Source: Circinella minor (taxonomy: Eukaryota; Mucoromycota; Mucoromycetes; Mucorales; Lichtheimiaceae). From it: 11,822 bases of DNA. Where the stretch lies: the NCBI GenBank assembly GCA_016758965.1, contig JAEPRB010000601.1, positions 1-11,822 on the forward strand, given 5' to 3'. Under the pieces are notes generated by a model. It ran no database searches, was not told the origin of the DNA, and was given only the letters and a program-made list of their open reading frames with translations. Positions 1 to 7,180 of this stretch are shown piece by piece. The position numbers and the translations under genes are program-made. Each line of letters opens with the position of its first letter. Position 1 is the first letter of the stretch.

Positions 1-111
1 TAATTATTTTTTTTATTTAGTATAAAATTCAATTTTGAAAATTCTCAACCCCTATAATAAATCTCAAACTTTTATTAATTCTCAAGTCTTTGTTTACATA
101 AAAAACAGCAA
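1..111. other. AT-rich flank, no gene seen
   Basis: This very AT-rich stretch lies just downstream of the minus-strand transposase remnant. I see no ORF, no RNA gene and no convincing terminal inverted repeat that would mark the end of the transposon. Confidence 0.5.
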
Positions 112-1007
112 CTATGGGTTAACCTCCTTACTTGTAAGTTTTTCATTATTAATTTTTCTAATTGGATAACGAAAATTTCTATCAGTAAATTTATAGCCTC
201 GTTTTAATGCACTTTCTTTAAATTTCTCTAAGAAAAGAGTATATCTACCATCAAGTGCAAGACAATCACCTAAATGTATATGATTATATAACTTCATTTT
301 TAAAAACATTGTACCATCATTTCCATCACTACGTTTTTCTGTTTCACTAATAAATAAAATAAATCCTAAAGAATCTGTAACAATTTGAGTTCTAATACCT
401 GATGTTCCTTCTTTATATGAATATAATGATTTTCGAGTAGTTAAAGGATCATAATATTTAATTTTTGCATCATGACCATCAATACATAAAGTAATGTTTT
501 TAAATGGATCTGGATTATATATATTTGCAGCTAAAATTCTTACTTTAATATTTGAAAACATTTTTAAAGCATCATTAACTTTTTTTAATAAAGAGTTATA
601 ATTAGTAATCCAAAACATTTTATAAAATTTGTAATATGATGAATATGGTAAATTATCATTATTATTTATATCTTTTCCTGAAATACCTGATACAATCTGA
701 TAAAGTAAAAATATACCTTTTTCAATTTCGAAATAAGGTCCAGGATATTTAATATCTCTAAACAAAACATTTAAAAAGAAAAAACAGGTATATAACCTAA
801 AATATTTATTAATATCTTTTTAATTTCATTAATATTTTTAATATTTTTTAATTCTGTTCTATGTTTAAATACATTATGCTTATAATTCCAATTTTTATTC
901 ATCCAATTCCACCTTGTATCAATTAATTTTTCTATTTCAATTTTTAATGAAGTTTCATAATCTTTTTCATCCATAGTAGTATTTTTATTATTAGTAAAAA
1001 TATTCAA
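112..1007 (-). pseudogene. DDE superfamily (PIF/Harbinger-like) transposase remnant, frameshifted and truncated
   Basis: This is a remnant of a DDE transposase, the enzyme that excises and inserts DNA transposons. Two minus-strand reading frames follow each other: 1007-771 (78 codons, charged N-terminal part) and then 765-112 (217 codons, entered at a TTG). The second has the look of the DDE_Tnp_4 catalytic domain. It has CIDGHDAKI (first Asp at about residue 96), then YSYKEGTSG, then GDCLALDGRY (second Asp at about residue 172). The third acidic residue, which normally follows an N...R..E block, is missing because the frame ends at KLTSKEVNP. The two frames are joined across a T-rich run on the coding strand (about 766-785), where one small indel explains the shift. 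The family is recognised from motif spacing only. PIF/Harbinger is the best guess; another DDE_4-like fungal family is possible. It cannot encode an active enzyme as it stands. Confidence 0.68.
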
Positions 1008-1091
1008 TTTTATTTTTCCTCTTTATTTATTTTATTAGAATTATTAGAATTGTATAATTTTTAAGAAAAAAAAACAATTATGAGTTTATAC

Positions 1092-1262
1092 TCAATTATA
1101 AATTTTATATATTTTTTTAGAATAGGACTTAGTTCCCTTTCCTATAGTTTTACAAAGTGCTATCTTCTGTTTATAGAAATCAGTTTGAGAAGCAAGAAGA
1201 TATTTTGTGCAGCACTTGTTATTATTCATTCCATCTCCTCGAAGGCACTTCTTTGTGGGCAA
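1092..1262 (-). pseudogene. Short fragment resembling a DDE transposase (second family)
   Basis: Read on the minus strand from about 1262 to a TGA at 1094-1092, one frame gives about 55 residues that look like coding sequence. It includes LRGDGMNNNKCC and then LLASQTDFYKQK. This resembles the stretch before the ...PKFHCELN.IE... block of a DDE transposase family that is frequent in fungal genomes, with a Cys pair, then an L..Q.DF..QK segment. The catalytic block itself is not present. The fragment overlaps the end of the LINE reverse transcriptase in another frame, so the junction between the two sequences lies somewhere in about 1226-1262. I recognise this from memory of the family pattern only; it could be chance. 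Confidence 0.35.
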
Positions 1263-2188
1263 AAACTACCTTGAGCGATGTCTAAAGGAGGAGAAGCAGA
1301 ATGTATGCTATTAGTAAGACAAATTTCCATTACTTTCCTGAGTACTGATGTTAAACTAATTGGCCAGTAGTTTAATGGCAAACTAGCGTCACCCTTATTA
1401 TATATAGGAATGACCTGTGCGATACGCCAAGCAGACAGAGTATAGGACCATTTCCAACATATTTTAAATAACAAAGTTAAGCTAGGTATGAGGGGGGTTT
1501 CAATTGGTGATAACATTTCTTTGCGTAAATGGTCAATACCTGGCGCTTTTTTGGATGCTACTCTTTCTAAAGCGGTTTTAATCGATTCGTTAGTAAATGG
1601 GCATTCATTGTCACTGCAAGGATCATCATCATTTTCATGAACAGGATGACGACCGGTGGCTAGTAATGGTGCATTTGGATGATGGTGAGGTAGATTATCT
1701 CCAGCAAAAACCGTTTGAAGATGTTGTTTCATCTGATCAGCAGCAACTTGTGGACCAGCAGGATCAGTAAAGCATGGATAAATATTTCTATTCTGTTGTA
1801 TGCGTTTGATGGAGGTGGTGGTTTTGGAAAAATCATCTGAAGCGAGTTTACTACAGAATTCTTTCCAAGTTTGGCGACGGCGTTGTTTTATGAGTGCTTT
1901 GAGATGTTTCTGGGCCTCTTCATGTTTGGTGATTCAATATGCTTTTTGAATTCCGGTTGCAGTACGACGACGTTGATAGCAGGATTCGCGTTCGTTAAAA
2001 GCTTTATCCAGTTGTTCGGTCCAGAACCAGGTGGATTGAGGCAATCTAAATGGTTTCCGTTTGACAGTTTGGTCTAGAGTTTTGTGAATAGCATCTGTAA
2101 ATTTAATGGCCAGTTGTTCGATATCAGGTTTGTGAGGGTCCTTCAGAGCCTGTTAAAGTTGGTAATGGATGGGAGAATAATCTTTAAC
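1226..2188 (-). pseudogene. LINE ORF2, N-terminal part of reverse transcriptase
   Basis: This is the RT portion of the LINE. One minus-strand frame runs from about 2188 to 1226 without frameshift, broken by TAA at 2155-2153 (after HYQL) and TGA at 1936-1934 (after QKAY), and ending in TGA at 1228-1226. It first reads a linker rich in Gln, Lys and Arg (LIKQRRRQTWKEF). RT fingers motifs follow: KKAPGIDHLRKEML, then SAWRIAQVIPIYNKGD, then LNYWPISLTSVLRK, then AQGSFCPQRSA. Compared with the family pattern, NYRPIS has become NYWPIS, and the usual G-G-F-R before the RSA block has become G-S-F-C. The codons TGG, AGT and TGC are each one transition from the expected residue. The catalytic palm is absent. 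The ATG at 1732 is internal and is not a real start. Confidence 0.78.
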
Positions 2189-2576
2189 AGTAAAATATAG
2201 AAATATATATACTATAAATAATAATATTTAATATAAAATTTAAGAATATTATATATATATTTTATGTTTTTATTTTTAATAATCAAATAATTTAATTTAA
2301 TTTTTATTATAACAATTTTTATTTTGATAATTTTTCTTTTTAATAGTTATTTTTATTTTTATATAGATCAAAAAAATAATAATAAATAAAAAAAATTTTA
2401 TAGATTACATAACTGGCGGAATGGTAATGAGCATTCCCCTCCTTAAACCTAGGACGAAGGACGACGGTTTACTTCATTTTGAAATAAAAAGATGATGATG
2501 GATGTGTTGGTCCAGTCATCATGTGTTCTCATTAACAACAATTGTTTTCTTATTATATATAATAATTATTCTATAC
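2189..2576. other. AT-rich segment separating LINE endonuclease and RT; possible inserted repeat
   Basis: About 390 bases separate the last clear endonuclease codon from the first clear RT codon. About 2189-2400 is almost pure A+T with no coding sense. From about 2404 to 2520 the composition is more balanced. That part contains TGGCGGAATGG at 2414-2424, which fits the pol III box A consensus, and a repeated GGACGA at about 2452-2463. A box B would be expected near 2466-2476 but is a poor match. The LINE frames on either side differ. This is either a small inserted repeat (SINE-like or other) or a rearranged piece of LINE sequence. I see no terminal repeats or clear target duplication. Confidence 0.4.
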
Positions 2577-3419
2577 TTAATGATTATTCCTCATGGCGGA
2601 AATATTAGTGGTAAATTGTTGTATATATTCTTGGTGTATTTTACTGTCTGCAAGTTTACTGAGATGCCACAGTTGGCGTGGATGGTCGAGGCAGTTAGGA
2701 GGTAATAATGATGTAGTGAACTGGAGATGAACTGGTTTGTGTTTTGATCCCAGATCAGCGAGGGTGGTGATAAAGAGTGATGGCGATGTGAGGTGGTGAG
2801 TGCTAAAAAATAAATTAATAATACTTTTGTCTTCACGGCCATTCTGGTGCTTATCAAAGAATGTGTATTGACCAAAGGCGAGTTCAGCATTCCAGCAAAG
2901 TAGTCGATTTGCGGTAGTCCAATTATGCATGGCGATACCCTGCGAATTCGAGTGGTGATCACCAGTGAGTCTTAGATCACAAGCGTTAAAGTCGTCACAA
3001 ATAATCGTGTTAGTAGTCGAGCTGTTAGTGTGATGTAAAGAGATGTTGTCAAGAAATTCTATGGCTTGTGAGGCAGGAAAAGTATGATAAGGAGGTAAGT
3101 AGACACAGTGGATGACTAAATCAGCGATTTGGCAAGATAATATATATGGTAAAGAGGATGGTAGAATATGTACGGGGTAGGGACATTTTGGATTAATTAA
3201 TAGAGTTAGACCCATTTGACCGTGATTGTTGTTACATATGGGCAGACCATATGTATGATGTTGGATCCAATCGGTTGCATAACATTGAGGAGGGAGTAGC
3301 CATGTTTTTGTAAAAAATAATAAAGTAGAGTCTGAAAATAAATTAATAATAGGATGAATTGCCTGTCTGGTCAATCCATTTGCATTCCATAATGTGATGG
3401 TGATATTGTTATATATCAT
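2577..3419 (-). pseudogene. LINE ORF2, APE-type endonuclease domain (catalytically damaged)
   Basis: This is the N-terminal endonuclease of LINE ORF2, which would nick target DNA to prime reverse transcription. It is open for 280 codons from ATG at 3419, two bases after the ORF1 stop, to TAA at 2579-2577. Exonuclease-endonuclease-phosphatase motifs appear in order: TLWNANGL near the start, FFTKTWLLPP, ICDDFNACDL, SIINLFFS and LGSKHKPVHL. The usual motifs are ETW, GDFN, S..D and SDH. Here the Glu is Lys (codon at 3308-3306), the Asp of S..D is Asn (2816-2814) and the Asp of SDH is Lys (2744-2742). The FN and His residues remain. Three conserved acidic residues are therefore gone and activity is not expected. 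The frame does not continue into the RT part; an AT-rich segment intervenes. Confidence 0.8.
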
Positions 3420-3421
3420 AA

Positions 3422-5275
3422 TTAAATAGAATTAGGAGGTGAGGGACTAGGAGTTGGGGATCAAGTGGGAGATACATTTTCGCCAGCAGAGTTAGTGTTA
3501 TCATTCATGATGGTGTCATCATCATGGGATACCGAAGTGTTACCTGATTGTTGAAGGGCTGCAATTGCAGCTGATTCGGAGCCTTCCCGTGGAGGTAAGC
3601 GAGAACTAGAACGAATTTGATTATATTCTGCTTGAGTGATTTGGTGGTTGAGGAATAGACTACGTGCTACAGAAAATTTAACTGGTTCACAAATGAATTT
3701 TAATGCTTTCATAATATAGCCATGATGAACTTCTTGTATTTTTGTTTTGCGTTCATCTTCTGAGAGGTCGACCAATTTGGGATCTCGTAGAAGATCAGGG
3801 TCCAATGGATTAAAATCGTCCTTGATGTTGACACCAAATTTAAGCAATCTATTAGCAATAACACTAGCAAAGTCATTATGGATTAGTAGAGCAGCAGTTT
3901 TATGATTCGGAAAGTGAATATTAAGAACACGTGAATTTTCAATTCGGAGAGTGCGTAAGATATTACGCATGTTAGAGATTGTCATATGATGTTTGGTGGG
4001 GATATATAAGAATTGGTATCCTTAGTTAGTAGGAGTTTCAGTCAAGTGGCGAGCAGCAGCAGCAATAGCACTTTTTTTTGGGAGAGGTCTGGGTGATTTA
4101 CCCTTGGCTGTTACAGCTGCATAGCTTTTTATTGGTGAATCTTTGAGTGTAATTGTTGCTTTTGGTAGTGGTGCATATTTTGAGGCAATTGAGCCTGTAG
4201 GCTGATCGGTTGTGTCCTCAATATTGATAGTAGGTTGGTGGGGCTACTGTTGTGGTGGTAGGAGTTGTACAATTTGACTATAGGCTTTCTGGAGTTCCAT
4301 TGTAAGCGTCATATTTTCTTTAAGCAACTTAGTATTTTTGGCTATCGTGGCTGCCAATTGTGCAACCATTTTGTTATTTTTTTCTATATGTTTATAAATA
4401 TCATGCACAAAGTCAGGTGTTTTAGGGTGTAGATAATCATATTGTTGTGTATTATATTCCTCAAGGTTGATTGCCGAGAGCTGTTCCATTTGGTCACCCC
4501 ATGAGGAATGGTTGGTGTTAGGTGCAGTTGGAGTAGGAGTATGGGGTGTATGATGATGGTTGTTATTATTATTGTTACTAGTCATGGTTGTCAAATGGGG
4601 TTCCTCATGTTCAGTTTCCATTTCTGCGTCTAGGTCAATTGTTGCACATTTTTTTATCTTTTTGGTGGAGCTGAGAGGTTATACAAACTTGGCCTTCAGC
4701 TTGACACCTATAGCTGATGCCTCTGCAGCTGCTACTATTAGAGCTTCTAAAATACCCATATGGGCATATTGTTTCCGGCATTCTTTGCAATGGAAAATTG
4801 GTCCTGGTGGGTCATATTTAGGATTAGTATCCACAGAGAGAAATACTGTCCCAATATCCTTGCAGTGCGGGCAAACAATAAATGGTTTCCCGCTCATAAA
4901 GTTCTGTTGCACAACTTTTATGAATTCTATGGAGAGGGGAACTTTTTTTTGGGCACTTGACCCAGTTTTTCCTCCTGATGAAGCTAGTGCTGGTGGTTGG
5001 TGTTTTGTTACGCCCATCGTTTGCTGATTCTGTGGCGTCAGGGTGGTGTATAGTGCTTAGGTGTGGTGTTTTTTGGTCAGTGGAATATGTGAGTTATAAA
5101 CGGGGATTGCTGAGGGACGTCGTTTTTGTGTATATGTTGAGTTAATTAGTTGTGATGAGTCCAAATGTCTAATTGATGAAATGGCAATGTGTGAATGTCC
5201 AATTTCGACCGGGATTTCGACGGGAGGTGGTTCTATAGAGGTTTCTGGTTGCCCTGATGGTGTTGTTGTATTTTT
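3422..5275 (-). pseudogene. LINE ORF1 (zinc ribbon, coiled coil, C-terminal nucleic-acid-binding-like domain)
   Basis: ORF1 proteins of LINEs bind the element RNA. One minus-strand frame runs from 5275 to TAA at 3424-3422 (about 617 codons) with no frameshift but five premature stops: TAA 5059-5057, TAA 4681-4679, TAG 4246-4244, TAA 4024-4022 and TGA 3463-3461. In order, the frame encodes a Pro/Ser/Thr-rich N-terminal part and a C-x2-C...C-x2-C zinc ribbon (CPHC to CKEC, bases 4873-4778). Then come an Asn/His/Thr-Pro-rich tract and a Leu-rich coiled coil (about 4430-4250). A C-terminal domain follows, beginning near MTISNMRNILRTLRIENSR (3985), then an acidic tail. The first ATG in this frame is at 5017, yet coding-like sequence continues about 80 codons further upstream. 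The true start has probably been lost, perhaps at the A-run around 5271-5290. The domain labels rest on visible motifs only. Confidence 0.72.
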
Positions 5276-5590
5276 TTAAATTTTTTAGAAATAAAGGGAA
5301 ATAATGTTTGTATAACCTTGTAAAAAAAGTGGGGAATACAGGGAAGAGTGACATGTGGTAGAGATTCCCTTGTTAAAAAGTCTGTCAAAATAAAAGAAAA
5401 GAAAAGGTAAAAGTAAAAGTAAAAGAGGTAGAAAAGATAAAGATTTATTAATTCGCGGCTAAACCGCCCATATTTATACATACTTGAATGGTCACATGAC
5501 CACCCAAGGATCAATTCTAATTCACAAATCACGTGAACCTTATCTTTGGTCTGACCAAACAAAACTACCACACAACGTGTCAAAAGCATG
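5276..5590 (-). promoter_or_regulatory. LINE 5' leader with TATA-like and E-box sites
   Basis: This region lies between the tRNA gene and LINE ORF1, on the side where a LINE 5' UTR and internal promoter would be. I see no convincing gene. Visible elements are a TATAAATA on the minus strand (plus-strand TATTTATA, 5471-5478), a TCACGTGA palindrome with a CACGTG core (5529-5536), a GGTCA-N2-TGACC inverted repeat near 5490, and a purine-rich run with tandem GTAAAA units (about 5390-5445). Short minus-strand frames here (5589-5233 and 5354-5169) are low-complexity. The promoter role is inference. Confidence 0.3.
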
Positions 5591-5673
5591 GGAGAGATGG
5601 CCGAGTTGGTCTAAGGCGTCAGGTTAAGGCCCTGATCTCTTCGGAGGCGTGGGTTCGAATCCCACTCTCTTCA
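5591..5673 (+). tRNA. tRNA-Leu (anticodon AAG)
   Basis: The 83-base sequence folds as a complete class II tRNA. The acceptor stem GGAGAGA (5591-5597) pairs with TCTCTTC (5666-5672), with one G-T pair, and the discriminator is A at 5673. The D arm has GCC/GGC. The anticodon stem TCAGG/CCTGA encloses the loop TTAAGGC, giving anticodon AAG (reads CUU, and CUC after A34 modification). A long variable arm contains CTC-TTCG-GAG, and the T arm is GTGGG/CCCAC around TTCGAAT. The box A region TGGCCGAGTTGG begins at 5598 and box B GGTTCGAATCC spans 5652-5662. There is no intron and no encoded CCA, as expected for a eukaryotic nuclear gene. The gene looks intact and stands between two opposed retroelements. 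Confidence 0.95.
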
Positions 5674-5703
5674 TTAAATAACTACCAATTTCGGTAATAA
5701 TAA

Positions 5704-5709
5704 TTTTTT
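5704..5709 (+). terminator. RNA polymerase III T-run terminator of the tRNA-Leu gene
   Basis: The first run of six T after the tRNA lies 30 bases beyond its 3' end, and another T7 run follows at about 5712. This is what pol III needs for termination. The spacing is longer than usual, so the trailer would be about 30 nt. Confidence 0.6.
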
Positions 5710-5728
5710 AATTTTTTTGAGTTGGATG

Positions 5729-5732
5729 TGTG
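5729..5732 (+). repeat. Left target-site duplication of the gypsy element (TGTG)
   Basis: TGTG directly precedes the 5' LTR and TGTG directly follows the 3' LTR at 11550-11553. Ty3/gypsy elements usually make 4-6 bp duplications. The fifth base does not match in phase and the sequence is a simple TG repeat, so the exact length is uncertain. Confidence 0.55.
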
Positions 5733-6017
5733 TGTCGTAGCCAAAATAATTATTAGTCTACCATTCATGTTATAATTATTAATTGGTTATTTTTAATACC
5801 GATTATACTTCTTTTTTACTGCAGCTTCTTTTCTCATTTCTTACTATATCCGCAGTAACATCATTATTATATTCTTTACATCTGCAGTAGTTTAGAAAAT
5901 ATATAAATAGTCAATTATTTTATTAAATAAAAACATCATCTTTTATTCTTTTATTTTCCTTTTATTACTTATATTTTATTTGGCTTGGTATTGTTCCGCC
6001 ATAAAAATATTATGACA
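5733..6017 (+). repeat. 5' LTR of the Ty3/gypsy element
   Basis: This 285-bp LTR starts TGTCGTAGCC and ends TATTATGACA, so it has TG...CA ends. It matches the 3' LTR (11206-11549) along its whole length except for a gap of roughly 60 bases. By eye there are about nine substitutions in about 280 aligned bases, eight of them transitions. It contains a TATA box, an AATAAA, and several copies of a GCAGTA core. The last base of the LTR is two bases before the primer-binding site. Confidence 0.92.
5900..5931 (+). promoter_or_regulatory. LTR promoter and polyadenylation signals
   Basis: TATATAAATA (5900-5909) is a good pol II TATA box in the second half of the LTR, followed by AATAAA at 5926-5931. 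Both are kept in the 3' LTR (11432-11441 and 11458-11463). The U3/R boundary would lie shortly after the TATA box. The roles are inferred from position. Confidence 0.55.
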
Positions 6018-6019
6018 AT

Positions 6020-6031
6020 TGGTAGCGACAG
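6020..6031 (+). other. Primer-binding site (tRNA-iMet-like)
   Basis: TGGTAGCGACAG begins two bases after the CA end of the 5' LTR. The leading TGGTAGC is the complement of the 3' end (GCTACCA) typical of initiator tRNA-Met and used by many fungal LTR elements. Whether bases 8-12 match the host tRNA cannot be judged here. Confidence 0.65.
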
Positions 6032-6041
6032 AAAAGGTTAT

Positions 6042-7124
6042 ATGTACCCTGACAACAAACATAAAAACTTACCAAATTTTCAAGACTACCGAACATTACC
6101 AGATCCCTTAATTGATATTGAACAAGAAGAAGTAACAACAAGACCAGAACCTATTTTTGACCCACCTGTATCAAGAACAATAAATAATTAAGAAATACCG
6201 CAAGATCCAAACACACTCATTATGCAAGCGCTAACAAAGTTGTTAGAAAAAGAAAATTCGAGTCCAACTCTTCGTGCACGCATATGTGAACCAGATACGT
6301 ATAATGGTGATCGTAATTTGGATGCTGCTAAAAGTTGGGCAAGATCGGTGGAAAGATACTTAACAATGGCCAAACTCGGGGAACACAAATGGGTTGATTA
6401 CGCAGTCATATTATTAAGGGGGGAAGCAGAAGTATGGTGGCACCAACAAGAGCGACATAGTGATGTAGACGATTGGACAGATTTCAAGAAAAGATTGCTA
6501 GGTGCCTTCAGTCCACCAAATGCGTTACAAGTAGCTTATGATTAATTAGCGGTGTTATCCCAAACAAGTAGTGTAGTAGCATACGTTACACAATTTCAAG
6601 CAGCATGGGCCACAGTGCCATCTATGACAGACGAAGAAGCATTGGATCGTTTCCAGCGTGGATTATAAGATGTCATTCGCATACAAGTAATGACTCGTTT
6701 CCCAATGACTACTGATGATGCTATGAGGTTAGCATTAGCATATGAAAGCTCAACACAATAAATATATAATTCGATTCAAGTGTCGCAATCATTTCATCAC
6801 ATGAACCCCCAACAACAACAATAACAACAACAACAACGTCAAATGCCGGAATACCTTCGCTCATCTGGTGTAGCCCTAATGGATTTAGACGCTATTCATC
6901 CAAGACGATAAGGATCAAACTGGTGTCCTTTGTATCGTGGTGGAAATAACTGGCGTGGTGGTAATGGTTTTCAGGGTCATGGTGATGATGACAAAGAATG
7001 TTATAACTGTGGTGGATTGAGACATATTGCTATTAACTGTGCATCTCGTCGTCGTCAGAATCGATCAGGTAAACAAAATAAAGGACAATCCTACCAGGAA
7101 AAAGGCCAAACGCGCCGGGATTAA
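6042..7124 (+). pseudogene. gag: gag polyprotein of the gypsy element (six premature stops)
   Basis: Gag forms the virus-like particle and binds element RNA. One frame is open to homology from the ATG at 6042 (an earlier in-frame ATG at 6012 lies in the LTR end) to TAA at 7122, with no frameshift. In-frame TAA stops lie at 6189, 6543, 6666, 6759, 6822 and 6909. In order, an acidic, Pro-rich N-terminal part is followed by a retrotransposon-gag (capsid-like) domain. Its landmarks are WARSVERYL, LLRGEAEVWWHQQ and FKKRLLGAFSPP, continuing past the stop at 6543 through VAYVTQFQAAWATVP and RLALAYE. A Gln-rich tract comes next (about 6810-6845). A CCHC zinc knuckle, CYNCGGLRHIAINC, spans bases 6999-7040, followed by a basic tail. 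The stop at 6822 interrupts the Gln run and would be CAA plus one transition. Family assignment is firm; function is lost. Confidence 0.85.
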
Positions 7125-7180
7125 AGGGGGTCTCGTCGCGTTTATTTCCATCCCTTAACACTATCAGAACAGACAATTAC

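Larger units (their letters stand above)
1226..5590 (-). mobile_element. Decayed APE-class LINE (non-LTR retrotransposon), 3'-truncated
   Basis: On the minus strand the order is 5' leader (5590-5276), ORF1 (5275-3422), ORF2 endonuclease (3419-2577), an AT-rich intruding segment (2576-2189), and ORF2 reverse transcriptase (2188-1226). That is the normal order of a two-ORF LINE, which copies itself by target-primed reverse transcription. The RT palm (the YADD block), thumb, any C-terminal domain, the 3' UTR and the A-rich tail are all missing. The loss is at the 3' end, the opposite of the usual 5' truncation of LINEs, so a deletion or rearrangement is likely. The exact 5' end is not defined; it must lie between about 5280 and the tRNA at 5591. 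I found no target-site duplication. Confidence 0.8.

Noticed and set aside
1080..1274. Plus-strand frame of 64 codons
   Set aside because: It is antisense to the LINE/transposase junction, has low-complexity hydrophobic composition and no recognisable motif.
1871..2077. Plus-strand frame of 68 codons
   Set aside because: It is the antisense shadow of the LINE RT linker region, where the minus frame is continuous with LINE motifs.
2502..2962. Plus-strand frame 2502-2705 and minus-strand frame 2591-2962
   Set aside because: The former spans the AT-rich intruder and antisense of the endonuclease. The latter is an out-of-frame shadow of the endonuclease.
4560..5145. Plus-strand frames over LINE ORF1 (4560-5027, 4760-4960, 4957-5145)
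   Set aside because: They are antisense to the zinc-ribbon frame, which has clear Cys pairs and composition typical of coding sequence.
5169..5589. Two minus-strand frames in the LINE leader
   Set aside because: They are Phe/Tyr/Leu-rich translations of T-rich DNA with no motif. One could hold a lost ORF1 start, but this cannot be shown.
5728..5733. A 5-bp target duplication for gypsy
   Set aside because: Only TGTG matches in phase with TG...CA LTR ends. The fifth base differs, and the TG-repeat makes a shifted 5-bp reading unreliable.
6042..7124. Alternative genetic code with TAA/TAG read as Gln
   Set aside because: Many stops in gag are TAA and one lies in a Gln run, which would fit. But TGA stops occur at expected Arg positions, TAG at a likely Trp, the natural ends also use TAA/TAG, and CAA is common for Gln. 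Decay explains all of it.
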